A stretch of DNA of 7,489 bases, taken from contig CAXBRK010000101.1 of NCBI GenBank assembly GCA_963978155.1, forward strand, positions 1 through 7,489. The letters run 5' to 3'. The notes beneath the pieces are model-generated. The model was not told where the DNA came from. It was given only the letters and a program-made list of their open reading frames with translations, and ran no database searches. A program made the position numbers and the translations under genes. Shown here piece by piece: positions 1 to 7,275 of this stretch. Every line of letters begins with the position of its first letter. The stretch's first letter is position 1. The DNA is from UBA8653 sp963978155. GTDB taxonomy: Bacteria > Planctomycetota > Phycisphaerae > Phycisphaerales > SM1A02.

Positions 1-1892
1 CCGAGAACCACACAACGCACCGCCAGCTCAACTTTCTTACCACTGATGGTGTACGGGATGTCCGGCACCGCGTGCACATGGGCCGGCACGTGCCGAGGTG
101 TACATCCCTTACGAATTTCACCACGGATTTTCTTCACCAGCGCCTCATCCAACGAGACGCCGTCGGCCAACTGCACGAACAGCATCACCTCGACGTCGCC
201 CTCGATGGGTCGACCGATCACGATGGAGTCCACCACTTCATCCATGGCTTCCACCACCCGGTAAATCTCCGCCGTACCGATCCGCACCCCGCCGGGATTC
301 AGCGTCGCATCGCTTCGACCAGTGATTCGAATCCCACCCTCTTCGGTGAACATCATGAAGTCGCCGTGGTGCCATACCCCAGGGAACTTCTCGAAATACG
401 CGCTTCGGTACTTGGATTGCTTCTCATCATCCCCCCAAAAGCCGAGAGGCATGGATGGGAACGCCTGTTCACAGACCAACTCCCCCATCTCATTCAAAAC
501 CGCCTGCCCATCCGGGTCGTACACCTGCACCGCCATGCCCAGACCAGGGCCTTGGATTTCGCCCCGAACGACCGGACGCCAGGGCACTCCGCCCACAAAG
601 CAGCCATTCAGGTCGGTTCCACCCGAGATCGACGCCAGACTCATCTCCGATGCGGGGTGGCGAATCTTGTCGTAGCAGTAGTCAAAGCTCTCGTCGATCA
701 ACGGTGAACCGGTCGACAAGATCAAACGAATCTTAGAAGTGTCCGCCGCCGTGTTGGGGACGGCGTCCATTTGCTCAAGAGCGGCCAAATATTTCGCGCT
801 GGTACCAAAGACGGTGACGCCCGCTTCTTCGGCCCATCGCCATAAGACGTTTGGATCGGGGAACATCGGGTTCCCGTCGTACAACGTGATGCACGCGCCC
901 GCACCCAACCCGGCCACCAACCAGTTCCACATCATCCAACCACACGTAGTGAAGTAAAACAAGTTGTCTTCGGGCGTCAACGAACAATGCAGGACATGTT
1001 CTTTGAGTTGGTTGAGGAGCACGCCCCCCGCCGATTGCACGATGCATTTGGGCAGTCCGGTCGTTCCACTGGAGAACATGATGTAGTGCGGCCGGGCGAA
1101 CGGTGCTGGCGTGAGATCGGGCGGCACCCCTTCACCTTGCTGCAGAAAATCATCCCAGCGCACGGCATCTGGCAACACCTCAGTCGTGGCGTCGGGATCC
1201 AAGAACGGAACCATCACCACTTGGGGTGCATTGGCGATCGTCTTGGCCAGCGCTTCCAAGATTTCGGCCGTCCGCGGTCGACAGTCAATGCGCTTGCCGC
1301 CGTACGAGTAGCCATCACAGCACACGAGCAGTTTGGGTTCGAGCCGTTCGAATCGATCAAGCACCCCGCGCACGCCAAAGTCCGGTGAGCACGAACTCCA
1401 AATCGCACCCAAGGTACTCGCTGCCAACATCGCCACGATCGTCTCGGGAATGTTGGGCAGGTACCCCACCACCCGGTCGCCTTCGACCACGCCCGCTTGC
1501 CGCATGGACTCGGCCGCCGCGCCCACCATCTCGTGCAACTCACGCCGAGTGATAGTGCGCCACTGATCTTGATGTTCACCGCGAGCTCGAATGGCCGGTC
1601 GGTCGTCGGCTTCCCGAAGAATCGTTCCGGCAAAAGACACCCGCCCGTCGGGGAACCACGACGCACCGGGCATTTGGTGCAGGTCATCGATCACCGTCTC
1701 GCCCGGCTCCCCCTGCAGATCCAAGAACGACCACGCGGTCCGCCAAAAGTCTTCCGCTTCTTCCACGCTCCACGCATGCAGCGCGGCATAGTCTTCGAAG
1801 CAATGTCCCGTCGCCGCCTCCACCTGCTGCGCGAAACGCGTAAGGGGAAGATCGCGGAGGTGTTCTTCTGAGGGTTGCCACAACATGGTCAT
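1..1892 (-). CDS. Acetoacetyl-CoA synthetase (acetoacetate--CoA ligase), C-terminus cut by window edge
   Basis: This is an ANL-superfamily adenylating enzyme. It is expected to activate acetoacetate with ATP to acetoacetyl-AMP and then transfer it to CoA in the cytoplasm, feeding ketone-body or polyhydroxybutyrate-type carbon into central metabolism. I translated the minus strand from 1892 and found no stop over 630 codons; the family is usually about 650 residues, so only some 20-30 are missing. Visible motifs are the AMP-binding P-loop FSSGTTGLPK (273-282), a TTCGWMMWNW stretch, SGGTDLNGCF, the WHHGDF core, ITGRSDATLNPGGVRIGTAEIY (in pieces: GRSDATLNPGG, RIGTAEIY), and the C-terminal SGKKVE with the catalytic lysine at about 619. 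N-terminal ACAS_N-like sequence and the TLNPGGVRIGTAE wording favour acetoacetate over acetate. ATG at 1892 or 1886 (MTMLWQP or MLWQP) are both possible; neither has a strong ribosome site. It lies 19 bases after the gamma-glutamyltransferase stop, so it is probably the last of three co-transcribed genes. Exact substrate is inferred. Confidence 0.93.
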   Translation of the reverse strand, partial: MTMLWQPSEEHLRDLPLTRFAQQVEAATGHCFEDYAALHAWSVEEAEDFWRTAWSFLDLQGEPGETVIDDLHQMPGASWFPDGRVSFAGTILREADDRPAIRARGEHQDQWRTITRRELHEMVGAAAESMRQAGVVEGDRVVGYLPNIPETIVAMLAASTLGAIWSSCSPDFGVRGVLDRFERLEPKLLVCCDGYSYGGKRIDCRPRTAEILEALAKTIANAPQVVMVPFLDPDATTEVLPDAVRWDDFLQQGEGVPPDLTPAPFARPHYIMFSSGTTGLPKCIVQSAGGVLLNQLKEHVLHCSLTPEDNLFYFTTCGWMMWNWLVAGLGAGACITLYDGNPMFPDPNVLWRWAEEAGVTVFGTSAKYLAALEQMDAVPNTAADTSKIRLILSTGSPLIDESFDYCYDKIRHPASEMSLASISGGTDLNGCFVGGVPWRPVVRGEIQGPGLGMAVQVYDPDGQAVLNEMGELVCEQAFPSMPLGFWGDDEKQSKYRSAYFEKFPGVWHHGDFMMFTEEGGIRITGRSDATLNPGGVRIGTAEIYRVVEAMDEVVDSIVIGRPIEGDVEVMLFVQLADGVSLDEALVKKIRGEIRKGCTPRHVPAHVHAVPDIPYTISGKKVELAVRCVVL

Positions 1893-1911
1893 GGCCGGGA
1901 TTGTGCCACAC

Positions 1912-3606
1912 TCACCCGCCCGCGGGGCGGCCACCCTTGCCCGGGTCGCACGCGGCGTGCACGCCGGCTTCGGTGACCTTGATGGCCTGGCAAATGCCCA
2001 GCCGACCTTCGACCGGTTCGACCTCATGCCCGATGATCCCCGTCATTTCTGCAAAAGTCGGATCAATCCCAGACTCGTACCGAACGACATTCGGCATCCA
2101 CTGGTGGTGGACTCGGGGCCGACGCACCGCCGTCCCGGGATCATCGCCGTGCAGCATGTGCCACAGCACTTGTGACGTTGCGGAAATGATGCGAGGCCCT
2201 CCCGAAGCACCCGCCAGCGCCACCGCTTTGCCATCGCGCAACACAATGGTCGGACTCATCGAGGACAGCGGGCGGTTGCCCGGCTGGGGCGCGTTGGCCG
2301 CCGATTGCACCAACCCAAACGCATTGGGCTCGCCGGGTCGAGCGGTGAAGTCGTCCATCTCGTCGTTCAGCATGAAGCCAAAGCCTTCCACACACACGCA
2401 CGATCCCCAGGACAAGTTGATGGTCTCGGTGCACGACACCGCCATTCCGCTTGCGTCCACCACACTGAGGTGACTGGTGCCGGCGTCTTCATTGGGCGTG
2501 GGCGCCGTGCCGTAATGCTCGGGAGGAAAGGTCTCAAGGTCCTGGATGTTCGCGGCCCGGGCTTGGAACACCTCGGGATTCAACAGCGACTGAATGTTTT
2601 CCAGCGATGCTGGGTCGGCCAAGAACTTCGCACGATCCGCAAACGCATGCTTGCTGGCTTCGATGTAAGGATGCAAGTGACCTGCGTGCGTCAGTGCGCC
2701 CATGCCAGCGGCCTCAAGGACTCCAAAAATCTGTCCAATCACCACCCCACCCGAAGAAGGTGGAGGGGCGGCGTACACCGTGTGCTTACCGGAGTCGAAC
2801 ACAATTGGGGCCCGCATTTCTGGGCGATACTTTTGAAGGTCGCTGCGTGACAACACGCCACCGCCCGCTTCCACCGTCTTGACGATGGCGTTGGCCAGTG
2901 CTCCTTCGTAAAAAGCAAACGTGCCCGATTCGGCGATGAGTTCCAAGGCTTTGGCCTGCGGCTCGTTGACCAACCGGTCACCAACCGCCACTTCGCCTTC
3001 GCCCATCACATCGGTCCACAACGATCCCGCCCACGCTTGAAGATTTGGGCGGTCTTTGCCTTTGCGAAGGAACTCGCCCACCGCGTGCACATGGGTGGCA
3101 TCGGCTTCCCACCCTTCGCGGGCAATGCGAATGGCCGGGGCCAACACGTCGGGCCGTTCCAAGGCTCCCCAGGTTTCATGCATGCGCAACAGTCCCGCCA
3201 CGGTTCCAGGGACCGCGCAGGCGTGGTGTCCGTAGCGGGGACTTGGGGCATCATCGGCCTCGTAATACGTGGGACCAATGGCTTGCGGACACATCTCCCG
3301 GTAGTCCATGAACACCGGAGCCTGTTCGGGGATGTGCAGCATCATGAAGCCGCCTCCCCCAATACCGCATGACTGGGGACGTACGACGGACAGCGTGAAC
3401 GACGCGGCCACCGCCGCATCCACGGCGTTCCCGCCTTGGGCCAACATGTCCGCCCCGGCCCGACTGGCCAAATGGTGGTCGCACGCCACGGCGTAGTTGG
3501 CGTACACCTCGTCGTGCTGCGCTGAAGTGGTGGCGGGAGGCATGGTGTCTTCGTCAAATTCTACTAAGAGGGCGGATACCCCCAAGGCGCTCAGGAACAT
3601 CAACAT
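1912..3606 (-). CDS. Gamma-glutamyltransferase family protein (Ntn hydrolase)
   Basis: Members of this family make a precursor that cleaves itself before a threonine, and that threonine then attacks gamma-glutamyl bonds in glutathione or related compounds. From the ATG at 3606 the protein has 564 residues, normal for the family. Seen in order: the family signature GGNAVDAAVAA near the N-terminus, GIGGGGFM, DYRE with the substrate carboxylate-binding arginine at R103, the processing site with catalytic Thr377 in AGTSHLSVVD, LNDEMDDF, PLSSMSPT with Ser448-Ser449, and GASGGPRI with the Gly469-Gly470 pair. All expected active-site elements are therefore present. The frame extends up to 3633, but I chose 3606 because it forms TGATG with the upstream stop and has GGA eight bases before it. 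Oddly, the N-terminus (MLMFLSALGVSALLVEFDED) is hydrophobic but has no lysine or arginine and is followed by acidic residues, so it is not a good signal peptide. A start at 3543 (MPPATT) would remove it. Location (periplasm or cytoplasm) and true substrate are unclear. Confidence 0.92.
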   Translation of the reverse strand: MLMFLSALGVSALLVEFDEDTMPPATTSAQHDEVYANYAVACDHHLASRAGADMLAQGGNAVDAAVAASFTLSVVRPQSCGIGGGGFMMLHIPEQAPVFMDYREMCPQAIGPTYYEADDAPSPRYGHHACAVPGTVAGLLRMHETWGALERPDVLAPAIRIAREGWEADATHVHAVGEFLRKGKDRPNLQAWAGSLWTDVMGEGEVAVGDRLVNEPQAKALELIAESGTFAFYEGALANAIVKTVEAGGGVLSRSDLQKYRPEMRAPIVFDSGKHTVYAAPPPSSGGVVIGQIFGVLEAAGMGALTHAGHLHPYIEASKHAFADRAKFLADPASLENIQSLLNPEVFQARAANIQDLETFPPEHYGTAPTPNEDAGTSHLSVVDASGMAVSCTETINLSWGSCVCVEGFGFMLNDEMDDFTARPGEPNAFGLVQSAANAPQPGNRPLSSMSPTIVLRDGKAVALAGASGGPRIISATSQVLWHMLHGDDPGTAVRRPRVHHQWMPNVVRYESGIDPTFAEMTGIIGHEVEPVEGRLGICQAIKVTEAGVHAACDPGKGGRPAGG

Positions 3607-4421
3607 CAGCACATTCCGTGGGTGGTCACACATTGTTTGGCCGTGACGATGTCTTCCTCACGGGTTGCTCCAGCTTCGCGTTCAATCACCAACGCTTCCG
3701 CGGGACACGAGCGCGCGGCTTGAAAAAAATCAGACCAAAGGACGGCCCCCGACCCCACTGGCACTTCAGCACCCCACGTGCCAGGTGTTTCCGTCGGCGT
3801 GGCATCTTTCACATGGATTTGCACCACCGACGAAGCCAAGACGCGAATGGCTTCCAAAGGATCCCCCATCCCGTACAAGATCATGTTGGCGGGATCAAAG
3901 TTCACGCCCACATTGGGGTGATCCAGTTCGGTGAGCACACTGGCCAAAGTTGGGGCCGACTCTTGACCGGTTTCGAGGCCAAGCTTCACCCGATGCTTGG
4001 CAAACACATCGGCCACCTCACGCAGTCGATCAAGCAACTTGGCCCGCTCTGGGTCTGCTGCTTCATGCGGCAAGAAGCCCGCGTGGAAGGTGACCAATTC
4101 CAGATCGTGGTAGCCCGCCAGCGCCGCCACCGCTTGGGCGTGTTCCAGATTGGCTTCCCACTGTTCGTCGGGGCGAAGGCCTCCGGTTTGGGCGATCGAT
4201 TCGAGCGAGGAATAGTCCTCCCCCACCGTTTCCATCATGCCGCTTTCCACCGCGATGTCGGCATCTTGAAGCACTTCGAACACCAACCCCCACACGTCCG
4301 GAGCGCGAACCACCGGCGACAGGGCCAATTGCACGCGGTCCAGACCGCAGGCTCTGACTTTCTGCACCAAATCCTCGGGATCGGTGGGCTGCAAACTCCA
4401 CGAACAGACGGCCAATCGCAT
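3606..4421 (-). CDS. Sugar phosphate isomerase/epimerase family TIM-barrel protein
   Basis: This 271-residue protein belongs to the xylose-isomerase-like TIM barrel (AP endonuclease 2) family, which contains metal-dependent isomerases and epimerases of sugars and related hydroxy-acids. Barrel-strand motifs can be followed through the sequence: LAVCSWSL at 3-10, GLDRVQLAL at 26-34, LELVTFHAGF at 107-116, KLGLETG at 146-152, VGVNFDPANM at 171-180, VVQIHVKDA at 199-207 and ALVIEREAG at 243-251. The likely metal ligands are E150, D176, H203 and E247, with H113 near the site, so the active centre looks intact. The start at 4421 is well supported by GGAGG seven bases upstream. It is the first gene of the minus-strand block, and its TGA overlaps the next ATG by one base. 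The neighbours (gamma-glutamyltransferase and acetoacetyl-CoA synthetase) do not reveal the substrate, which cannot be named from the sequence. Confidence 0.88.
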   Translation of the reverse strand: MRLAVCSWSLQPTDPEDLVQKVRACGLDRVQLALSPVVRAPDVWGLVFEVLQDADIAVESGMMETVGEDYSSLESIAQTGGLRPDEQWEANLEHAQAVAALAGYHDLELVTFHAGFLPHEAADPERAKLLDRLREVADVFAKHRVKLGLETGQESAPTLASVLTELDHPNVGVNFDPANMILYGMGDPLEAIRVLASSVVQIHVKDATPTETPGTWGAEVPVGSGAVLWSDFFQAARSCPAEALVIEREAGATREEDIVTAKQCVTTHGMC

Positions 4422-4428
4422 GGGTGAA

Positions 4429-4433
4429 CCTCC
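4429..4433 (-). promoter_or_regulatory. Ribosome binding site of the TIM-barrel gene
   Basis: On the minus strand the sequence reads GGAGG, then TTCACCC, then ATG at 4421, a near-ideal Shine-Dalgarno spacing of seven bases. It fixes the start of the isomerase-like gene and is the clearest ribosome site in the window. It sits inside the 26-base gap between the divergent genes. Confidence 0.8.
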
Positions 4434-4438
4434 GCGGA
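4431..4438. promoter_or_regulatory. Short palindrome in the divergent intergenic gap
   Basis: TCCGCGGA is a perfect 8-base palindrome near the middle of the 26-base gap between the two divergent start codons, and it overlaps the minus-strand ribosome site. It could be a small operator or RNA hairpin, but in DNA this GC-rich an 8-base palindrome can be chance. No convincing -35/-10 pair was found for either direction, so the promoters probably lie inside the opposite gene's 5' coding region. Confidence 0.25.
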
Positions 4439-4447
4439 CAGGCTAGC

Positions 4448-5026
4448 ATGAGCAGTTCGATGACCTTGGCATCTCCCCCCCAACCTCGTCTTCCTTTTTT
4501 CCAGCGGGTGGAACGCTTCTGCGCTGCCCTCTCGGTCCGCGACAACTTCTGGCACCGGGCGTTCAGCTTCGTCTTTTTGCCCGCCGCCTCGAAGTCTGGC
4601 ATTTCGATGCGCTGGACCGACGACGGTGAACTCCGCCCCCGCATGCCCTACCGCCGGGTCAACAAGAACTGGTACGGCGCCATGGCCGGGGCCGCCCTGG
4701 CCGGGAATGCCGAAATCGCCGGCGGGCTGATCATCAACGCTCAAATTGGCCGCGACTACACCTGTGTGTGCAAAAAGTTGTCCTACCGCTTCCTGCGTCC
4801 CTGCAAGGGTCACGCGGAATACCGCTTGGCCGCCATGAGCGGTATGGAAGAGGGTGTGGCTTCCGGGGAAGCCTTCAATCTCAACACGACATTGCACGTC
4901 TACCAAACCGGGCGGGGTCCGGACAAGGTGGTGGGCAAAGCCGAAATCACGTTCCACTTGGTGCCCAAAAATAAGGTGGGCGCGAGCCTGTTGAACTTGG
5001 GCGGCACCCGGAAAGGTGGAGCGTGA
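4448..5026 (+). CDS. DUF4442/PaaI-like hotdog-fold protein, putative acyl-CoA thioesterase
   Basis: This 192-residue protein resembles the DUF4442 and PaaI-type hotdog-fold families, whose studied relatives hydrolyse acyl-CoA thioesters. The main sign is the segment MPYRRVNKNWYGAMAGAALAGNAEIAGG (given in pieces: PYRRVNKNWYG at 68-77, AGAALAGNAEIAGG at 80-93), which fits the hotdog helix with its glycine/alanine packing and an acidic residue, E89, where PaaI-like enzymes carry their catalytic acid. Strand-like stretches YTCVCKKLSYRFLRPCKG and ADKVVGKAEITFHLV-type sequence follow, as expected (residues 104-121 and 159-172). I start at ATG 4448 with a weak AGG five bases upstream. A GTG at 4424 is in frame but would overlap the opposite gene's ribosome site, and ATG 4460 is also possible. 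Its TGA overlaps the next gene's ATG by one base. Activity and substrate are inferred; another role of the hotdog fold is possible. Confidence 0.72.
   Translation: MSSSMTLASPPQPRLPFFQRVERFCAALSVRDNFWHRAFSFVFLPAASKSGISMRWTDDGELRPRMPYRRVNKNWYGAMAGAALAGNAEIAGGLIINAQIGRDYTCVCKKLSYRFLRPCKGHAEYRLAAMSGMEEGVASGEAFNLNTTLHVYQTGRGPDKVVGKAEITFHLVPKNKVGASLLNLGGTRKGGA
5015..5021 (+). promoter_or_regulatory. Ribosome binding site of the membrane protein gene
   Basis: The purine-rich GGTGGAG ends four bases before the ATG at 5026 and lies within the last codons of the upstream hotdog gene. It favours ATG 5026 over the in-frame GTG at 5023. With the TGATG junction it suggests translational coupling. Confidence 0.5.
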
Positions 5027-6078
5027 TGCTCAAGACCTTGGTCGCCGGTCTCGCCCTCGCCAGCAGCTGGACGTGGATCATCGGGATGTACCTGCCCCGC
5101 ATCATGATGGAGCGGCACGGGTGGGCGGGCTTCTTGGCCTTTGCCGTGCCCAACGTCATCGGATGCACGGCCTTTGGCTTTGTGCTTCGCAAGCCAGGCG
5201 CGGCCACCGCCCTACGCACTCAAATTGAGGGCGAAGCCAAATGGTTCTCTTCCGCGACCATCGCGTTCCACGTGTTGTTCGCGGTGTTCTTGGTGAAGAG
5301 TTTGCTGGGTGAAGACGGCTTGTCCGTGCCCCAGAGTGAAGCCCCCGTCGCCGCGGGCGCGTTCTTGGGCGCGGCCTTCTTGCTGTCCCTCTTGCCCAAA
5401 TCCGTCTTCCCTTGGCTGGGGGCATTGGTGTGGGTGGGATCCATCACCTTGTTTGGCCTCAAGGCCGATACCCCCATCACTTCAGCGGCCCCTTGCGATT
5501 TGAACGCGTTGTGGTCCTTGCCGCTGTTCACCGCCGGCCTGTTGATCTGCCCGTATCTCGACCTCACCTTCCATGAAGTGCGGCGGTCCGCCCACCATGC
5601 TGCCTTTGGCATTTTTGGTGTGGCCTTCGCACTGATGTTGCTGTTGACTGTGGTCATATGGATGGGTGATGGCCCTCGCCTGAGTCCCTGGGTCCTTGGC
5701 CACTTGGTGGGACAAGCGCTCTTCACCACCTCTTGGCACTTGGGCGCTCTGCGCCGTGAAGAAGACAGCATCCGAGGCTTTGGATGGCGAGGCCTCTTGG
5801 TCCCCGCGGCCGTGATCTACGGCGCCCACACCGTCATGACCGGCGTTCGCATGGACGACCAAGAGTGGTACCTCCGGTTCCTCTTCTTGTACGGCTTCGT
5901 GTTCCCGGCGGCCTTCTTGCTTCGGCTCCGCGGCGGCATGGTGCTCTTGCCTCTGGCGATTCTGGTGGCCTTGGCCTCGGTGCCCGGTGAGTTTGCCTTT
6001 GTCTGCCAATGCGAACCGTACGGCTTGGTGCCCTTCCTCCTGCTCTTGCCTTTGCTGAAGCGAAAGCGCCGCGCATGA
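5026..6078 (+). CDS. Polytopic inner-membrane protein of unknown function
   Basis: I do not recognise the family with certainty. The 350-residue protein is strongly hydrophobic, with about 10-12 candidate membrane segments, roughly at 4-23, 34-54, 74-94, 106-123, 127-145, 161-179, 191-211, 220-240, 255-274, 282-300, 304-325 and 331-345. It ends in a positive tail KRKRRA, suggesting a cytoplasmic C-terminus. The opening, WTWIIGMYLPRIMMERHGWAG followed by PNVIGC, loosely recalls the first helices of sodium-coupled or APC-type transporters, but this is an impression only. Polar or charged residues near membrane segments (D179, H183, E184 in CPYLDLTFHEVRRS; H190-H191; H238) may form a functional site. 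Leucine is often coded by TTG. Start ATG 5026 overlaps the upstream stop, and the gene's own TGA overlaps the FIST gene start (ATGA), so the three are likely made together. Transport of the ligand sensed by the FIST protein is a guess. Confidence 0.8.
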   Translation: MLKTLVAGLALASSWTWIIGMYLPRIMMERHGWAGFLAFAVPNVIGCTAFGFVLRKPGAATALRTQIEGEAKWFSSATIAFHVLFAVFLVKSLLGEDGLSVPQSEAPVAAGAFLGAAFLLSLLPKSVFPWLGALVWVGSITLFGLKADTPITSAAPCDLNALWSLPLFTAGLLICPYLDLTFHEVRRSAHHAAFGIFGVAFALMLLLTVVIWMGDGPRLSPWVLGHLVGQALFTTSWHLGALRREEDSIRGFGWRGLLVPAAVIYGAHTVMTGVRMDDQEWYLRFLFLYGFVFPAAFLLRLRGGMVLLPLAILVALASVPGEFAFVCQCEPYGLVPFLLLLPLLKRKRRA

Positions 6079-7247
6079 GACCTGCGCCGGCTGGACGCGC
6101 GGCCATCTCCGACCACATCGACGGCCGAACCGCGCTGACCGAAGTGCAGTGGAGCCTGCTGGAAGATCCGGCCCCCAAAACCGACTTGCTTTTGGTGTTC
6201 GGCACCTACCACCACCGCACGATGTTTGGTGACATGTGCAACACGCTGGCCGAAGCGACCAACGCGGCCCACTGGCTGGGCACCACCACCGAAGCCGTCA
6301 CCGCCAACGACCACACCATCGAAGCCGAACCCGGCCTTTCCGCGATTTGCCTCACTCTTCCAGAAGTGTCCGTCCGCACCACCGCGGTACCGCCGTGGAG
6401 CGGTGTGCCGACGCACGATCCCCAAGGCGTGGCGGACATGATGGGCCTGCATCCAGCCGGCACGGCTTCCATTGCCTTTGCTGATCCTTTTTCGCTCCCG
6501 ATCCAGCGCATGGTCGACAGCTTGCCCGATGACTTGCCAGGTCTCTGGGGCGGCGTGGCCAGCGGCGCCAGCCAACCCGGACACAACGTCTTGGTGGCCG
6601 ACGGCGAAGTGCTGGACGGTGGATTTGTCGCGGCCCACCTGCATGGCAAAGTTGGCGTCGATGGTTTCGTGTGCCCTGGCGTGGTGCCAGTGGGCGATCT
6701 GCAAGTGGTGACCGAGGTCACCAAAGATGCCATCACTTCACTGGGGAATCGACCGGTGCTGGCGGTCCTCAAAGAAGTGCTCTTCGGCGAACCCGAAGAA
6801 CGCCGCGAATGGGTCAAAGATGGTTTGCTGCTGGGCATCGCGATCGACGAACACAAGCGTCCGCTGGGCCGAGGCGATTTTCTGGTGCGTGAACTCTTGG
6901 GGGTCCGGCCCGAAAAGGGACAACTGGTCTGCGGCACCCCGCCCCGGGTGGGATCGACCGTGCGTTTCCACTTGCGGGACTCCGATGCAGCCTGTGAAGA
7001 CTTGGTGATGCTGCTCGACGCCCAACAACTCAAAGGCCCCCCGCCGGCCGCACTCGTGTTCGGCTGCCGAACCCGCGGCGCCCGCTTGCATGGCGAGCCC
7101 GAAACCGATGCCATCATCGTGCACAGCCATTTGGACAAGCCAGCGCAGGCAGGTTGTTTTATGGCGGCGGAGTTTGCCCCGGTGGACGGACGCACCAGGG
7201 TGCATGGGCACTCGGTAGGGGTAGCCCCCTTGAGACGACAACCTTAA
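6075..7247 (+). CDS. FIST N- and C-terminal domain protein (predicted small-ligand sensor)
   Basis: FIST domains occur in bacterial and eukaryotic signalling proteins and are proposed to bind small ligands such as amino acids. This 390-residue copy has only the two FIST parts, with no kinase, chemoreceptor or cyclase output domain. FIST_N spans about 35-225, starting with TDLLLVFGTYHH and including AAHWLGTTTEAV and GLWGGVASGA. FIST_C spans about 228-386, with GRGDFLVRELLGVRPEKGQL, VGSTVRFHLRDSDAACEDL, AALVFGCRTRGARLHG, AGCFMAAEFAPVDG and the terminal VHGHSVGVAPL. In FIST_C the usual GE-type glycine before the acid in xFxxGEIxP is replaced (AAEFAP). The frame is open from 6009, but ATG 6075 gives an ATGA overlap with the membrane gene and a normal N-terminus. 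There is no strong ribosome site, so coupling is likely. Stop TAA at 7245. Its output partner could be the membrane protein just upstream; that link is inferred. Confidence 0.88.
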   Translation: MRPAPAGRAAISDHIDGRTALTEVQWSLLEDPAPKTDLLLVFGTYHHRTMFGDMCNTLAEATNAAHWLGTTTEAVTANDHTIEAEPGLSAICLTLPEVSVRTTAVPPWSGVPTHDPQGVADMMGLHPAGTASIAFADPFSLPIQRMVDSLPDDLPGLWGGVASGASQPGHNVLVADGEVLDGGFVAAHLHGKVGVDGFVCPGVVPVGDLQVVTEVTKDAITSLGNRPVLAVLKEVLFGEPEERREWVKDGLLLGIAIDEHKRPLGRGDFLVRELLGVRPEKGQLVCGTPPRVGSTVRFHLRDSDAACEDLVMLLDAQQLKGPPPAALVFGCRTRGARLHGEPETDAIIVHSHLDKPAQAGCFMAAEFAPVDGRTRVHGHSVGVAPLRRQP

Positions 7248-7275
7248 TCAGGGTGGTATATTTGAACCGCCACGT

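Noticed and set aside
72..707. Plus-strand open frame of 211 codons
   Set aside because: It lies antisense to the acetoacetyl-CoA synthetase frame, which shows clear family motifs throughout; its own peptide is histidine/arginine-rich without recognisable domains, typical of high-GC shadow frames.
1893..1911. Separate promoter or terminator between the gamma-glutamyltransferase and synthetase genes
   Set aside because: The 19-base gap is too short and shows no stem or promoter-like sequence.
3618..4427. Plus-strand open frame of 269 codons
   Set aside because: It mirrors the TIM-barrel gene almost exactly; the minus strand carries the barrel motifs and a strong ribosome site, so the plus frame is a shadow.
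4424..4447. GTG start at 4424 for the hotdog gene
   Set aside because: It would put the first codons over the opposite gene's ribosome site and add residues with no family match; ATG 4448 has a weak AGG upstream.
4235..4957. Minus-strand open frame of 240 codons that could extend upstream of the isomerase gene
   Set aside because: It is antisense to the hotdog gene and in a different frame from the isomerase; its sequence has no family features.
6009..6074. Longer FIST N-terminus starting inside the membrane protein gene
   Set aside because: It would overlap the membrane gene by about 70 bases; ATG 6075 gives a typical ATGA junction.
6206..7195. Minus-strand open frame of 329 codons (and another of 295 codons at 5817-6704)
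   Set aside because: Both are antisense to the FIST and membrane genes. The peptides are serine/proline/arginine- or histidine/glycine-rich with no motif, while the plus strand shows full FIST_N and FIST_C sequence.
7230..7262. TTGAGA ... TATATT as a promoter for the last gene
   Set aside because: The spacer is 21 bases, longer than the usual 16-18, and no better -35 is present at the right distance.
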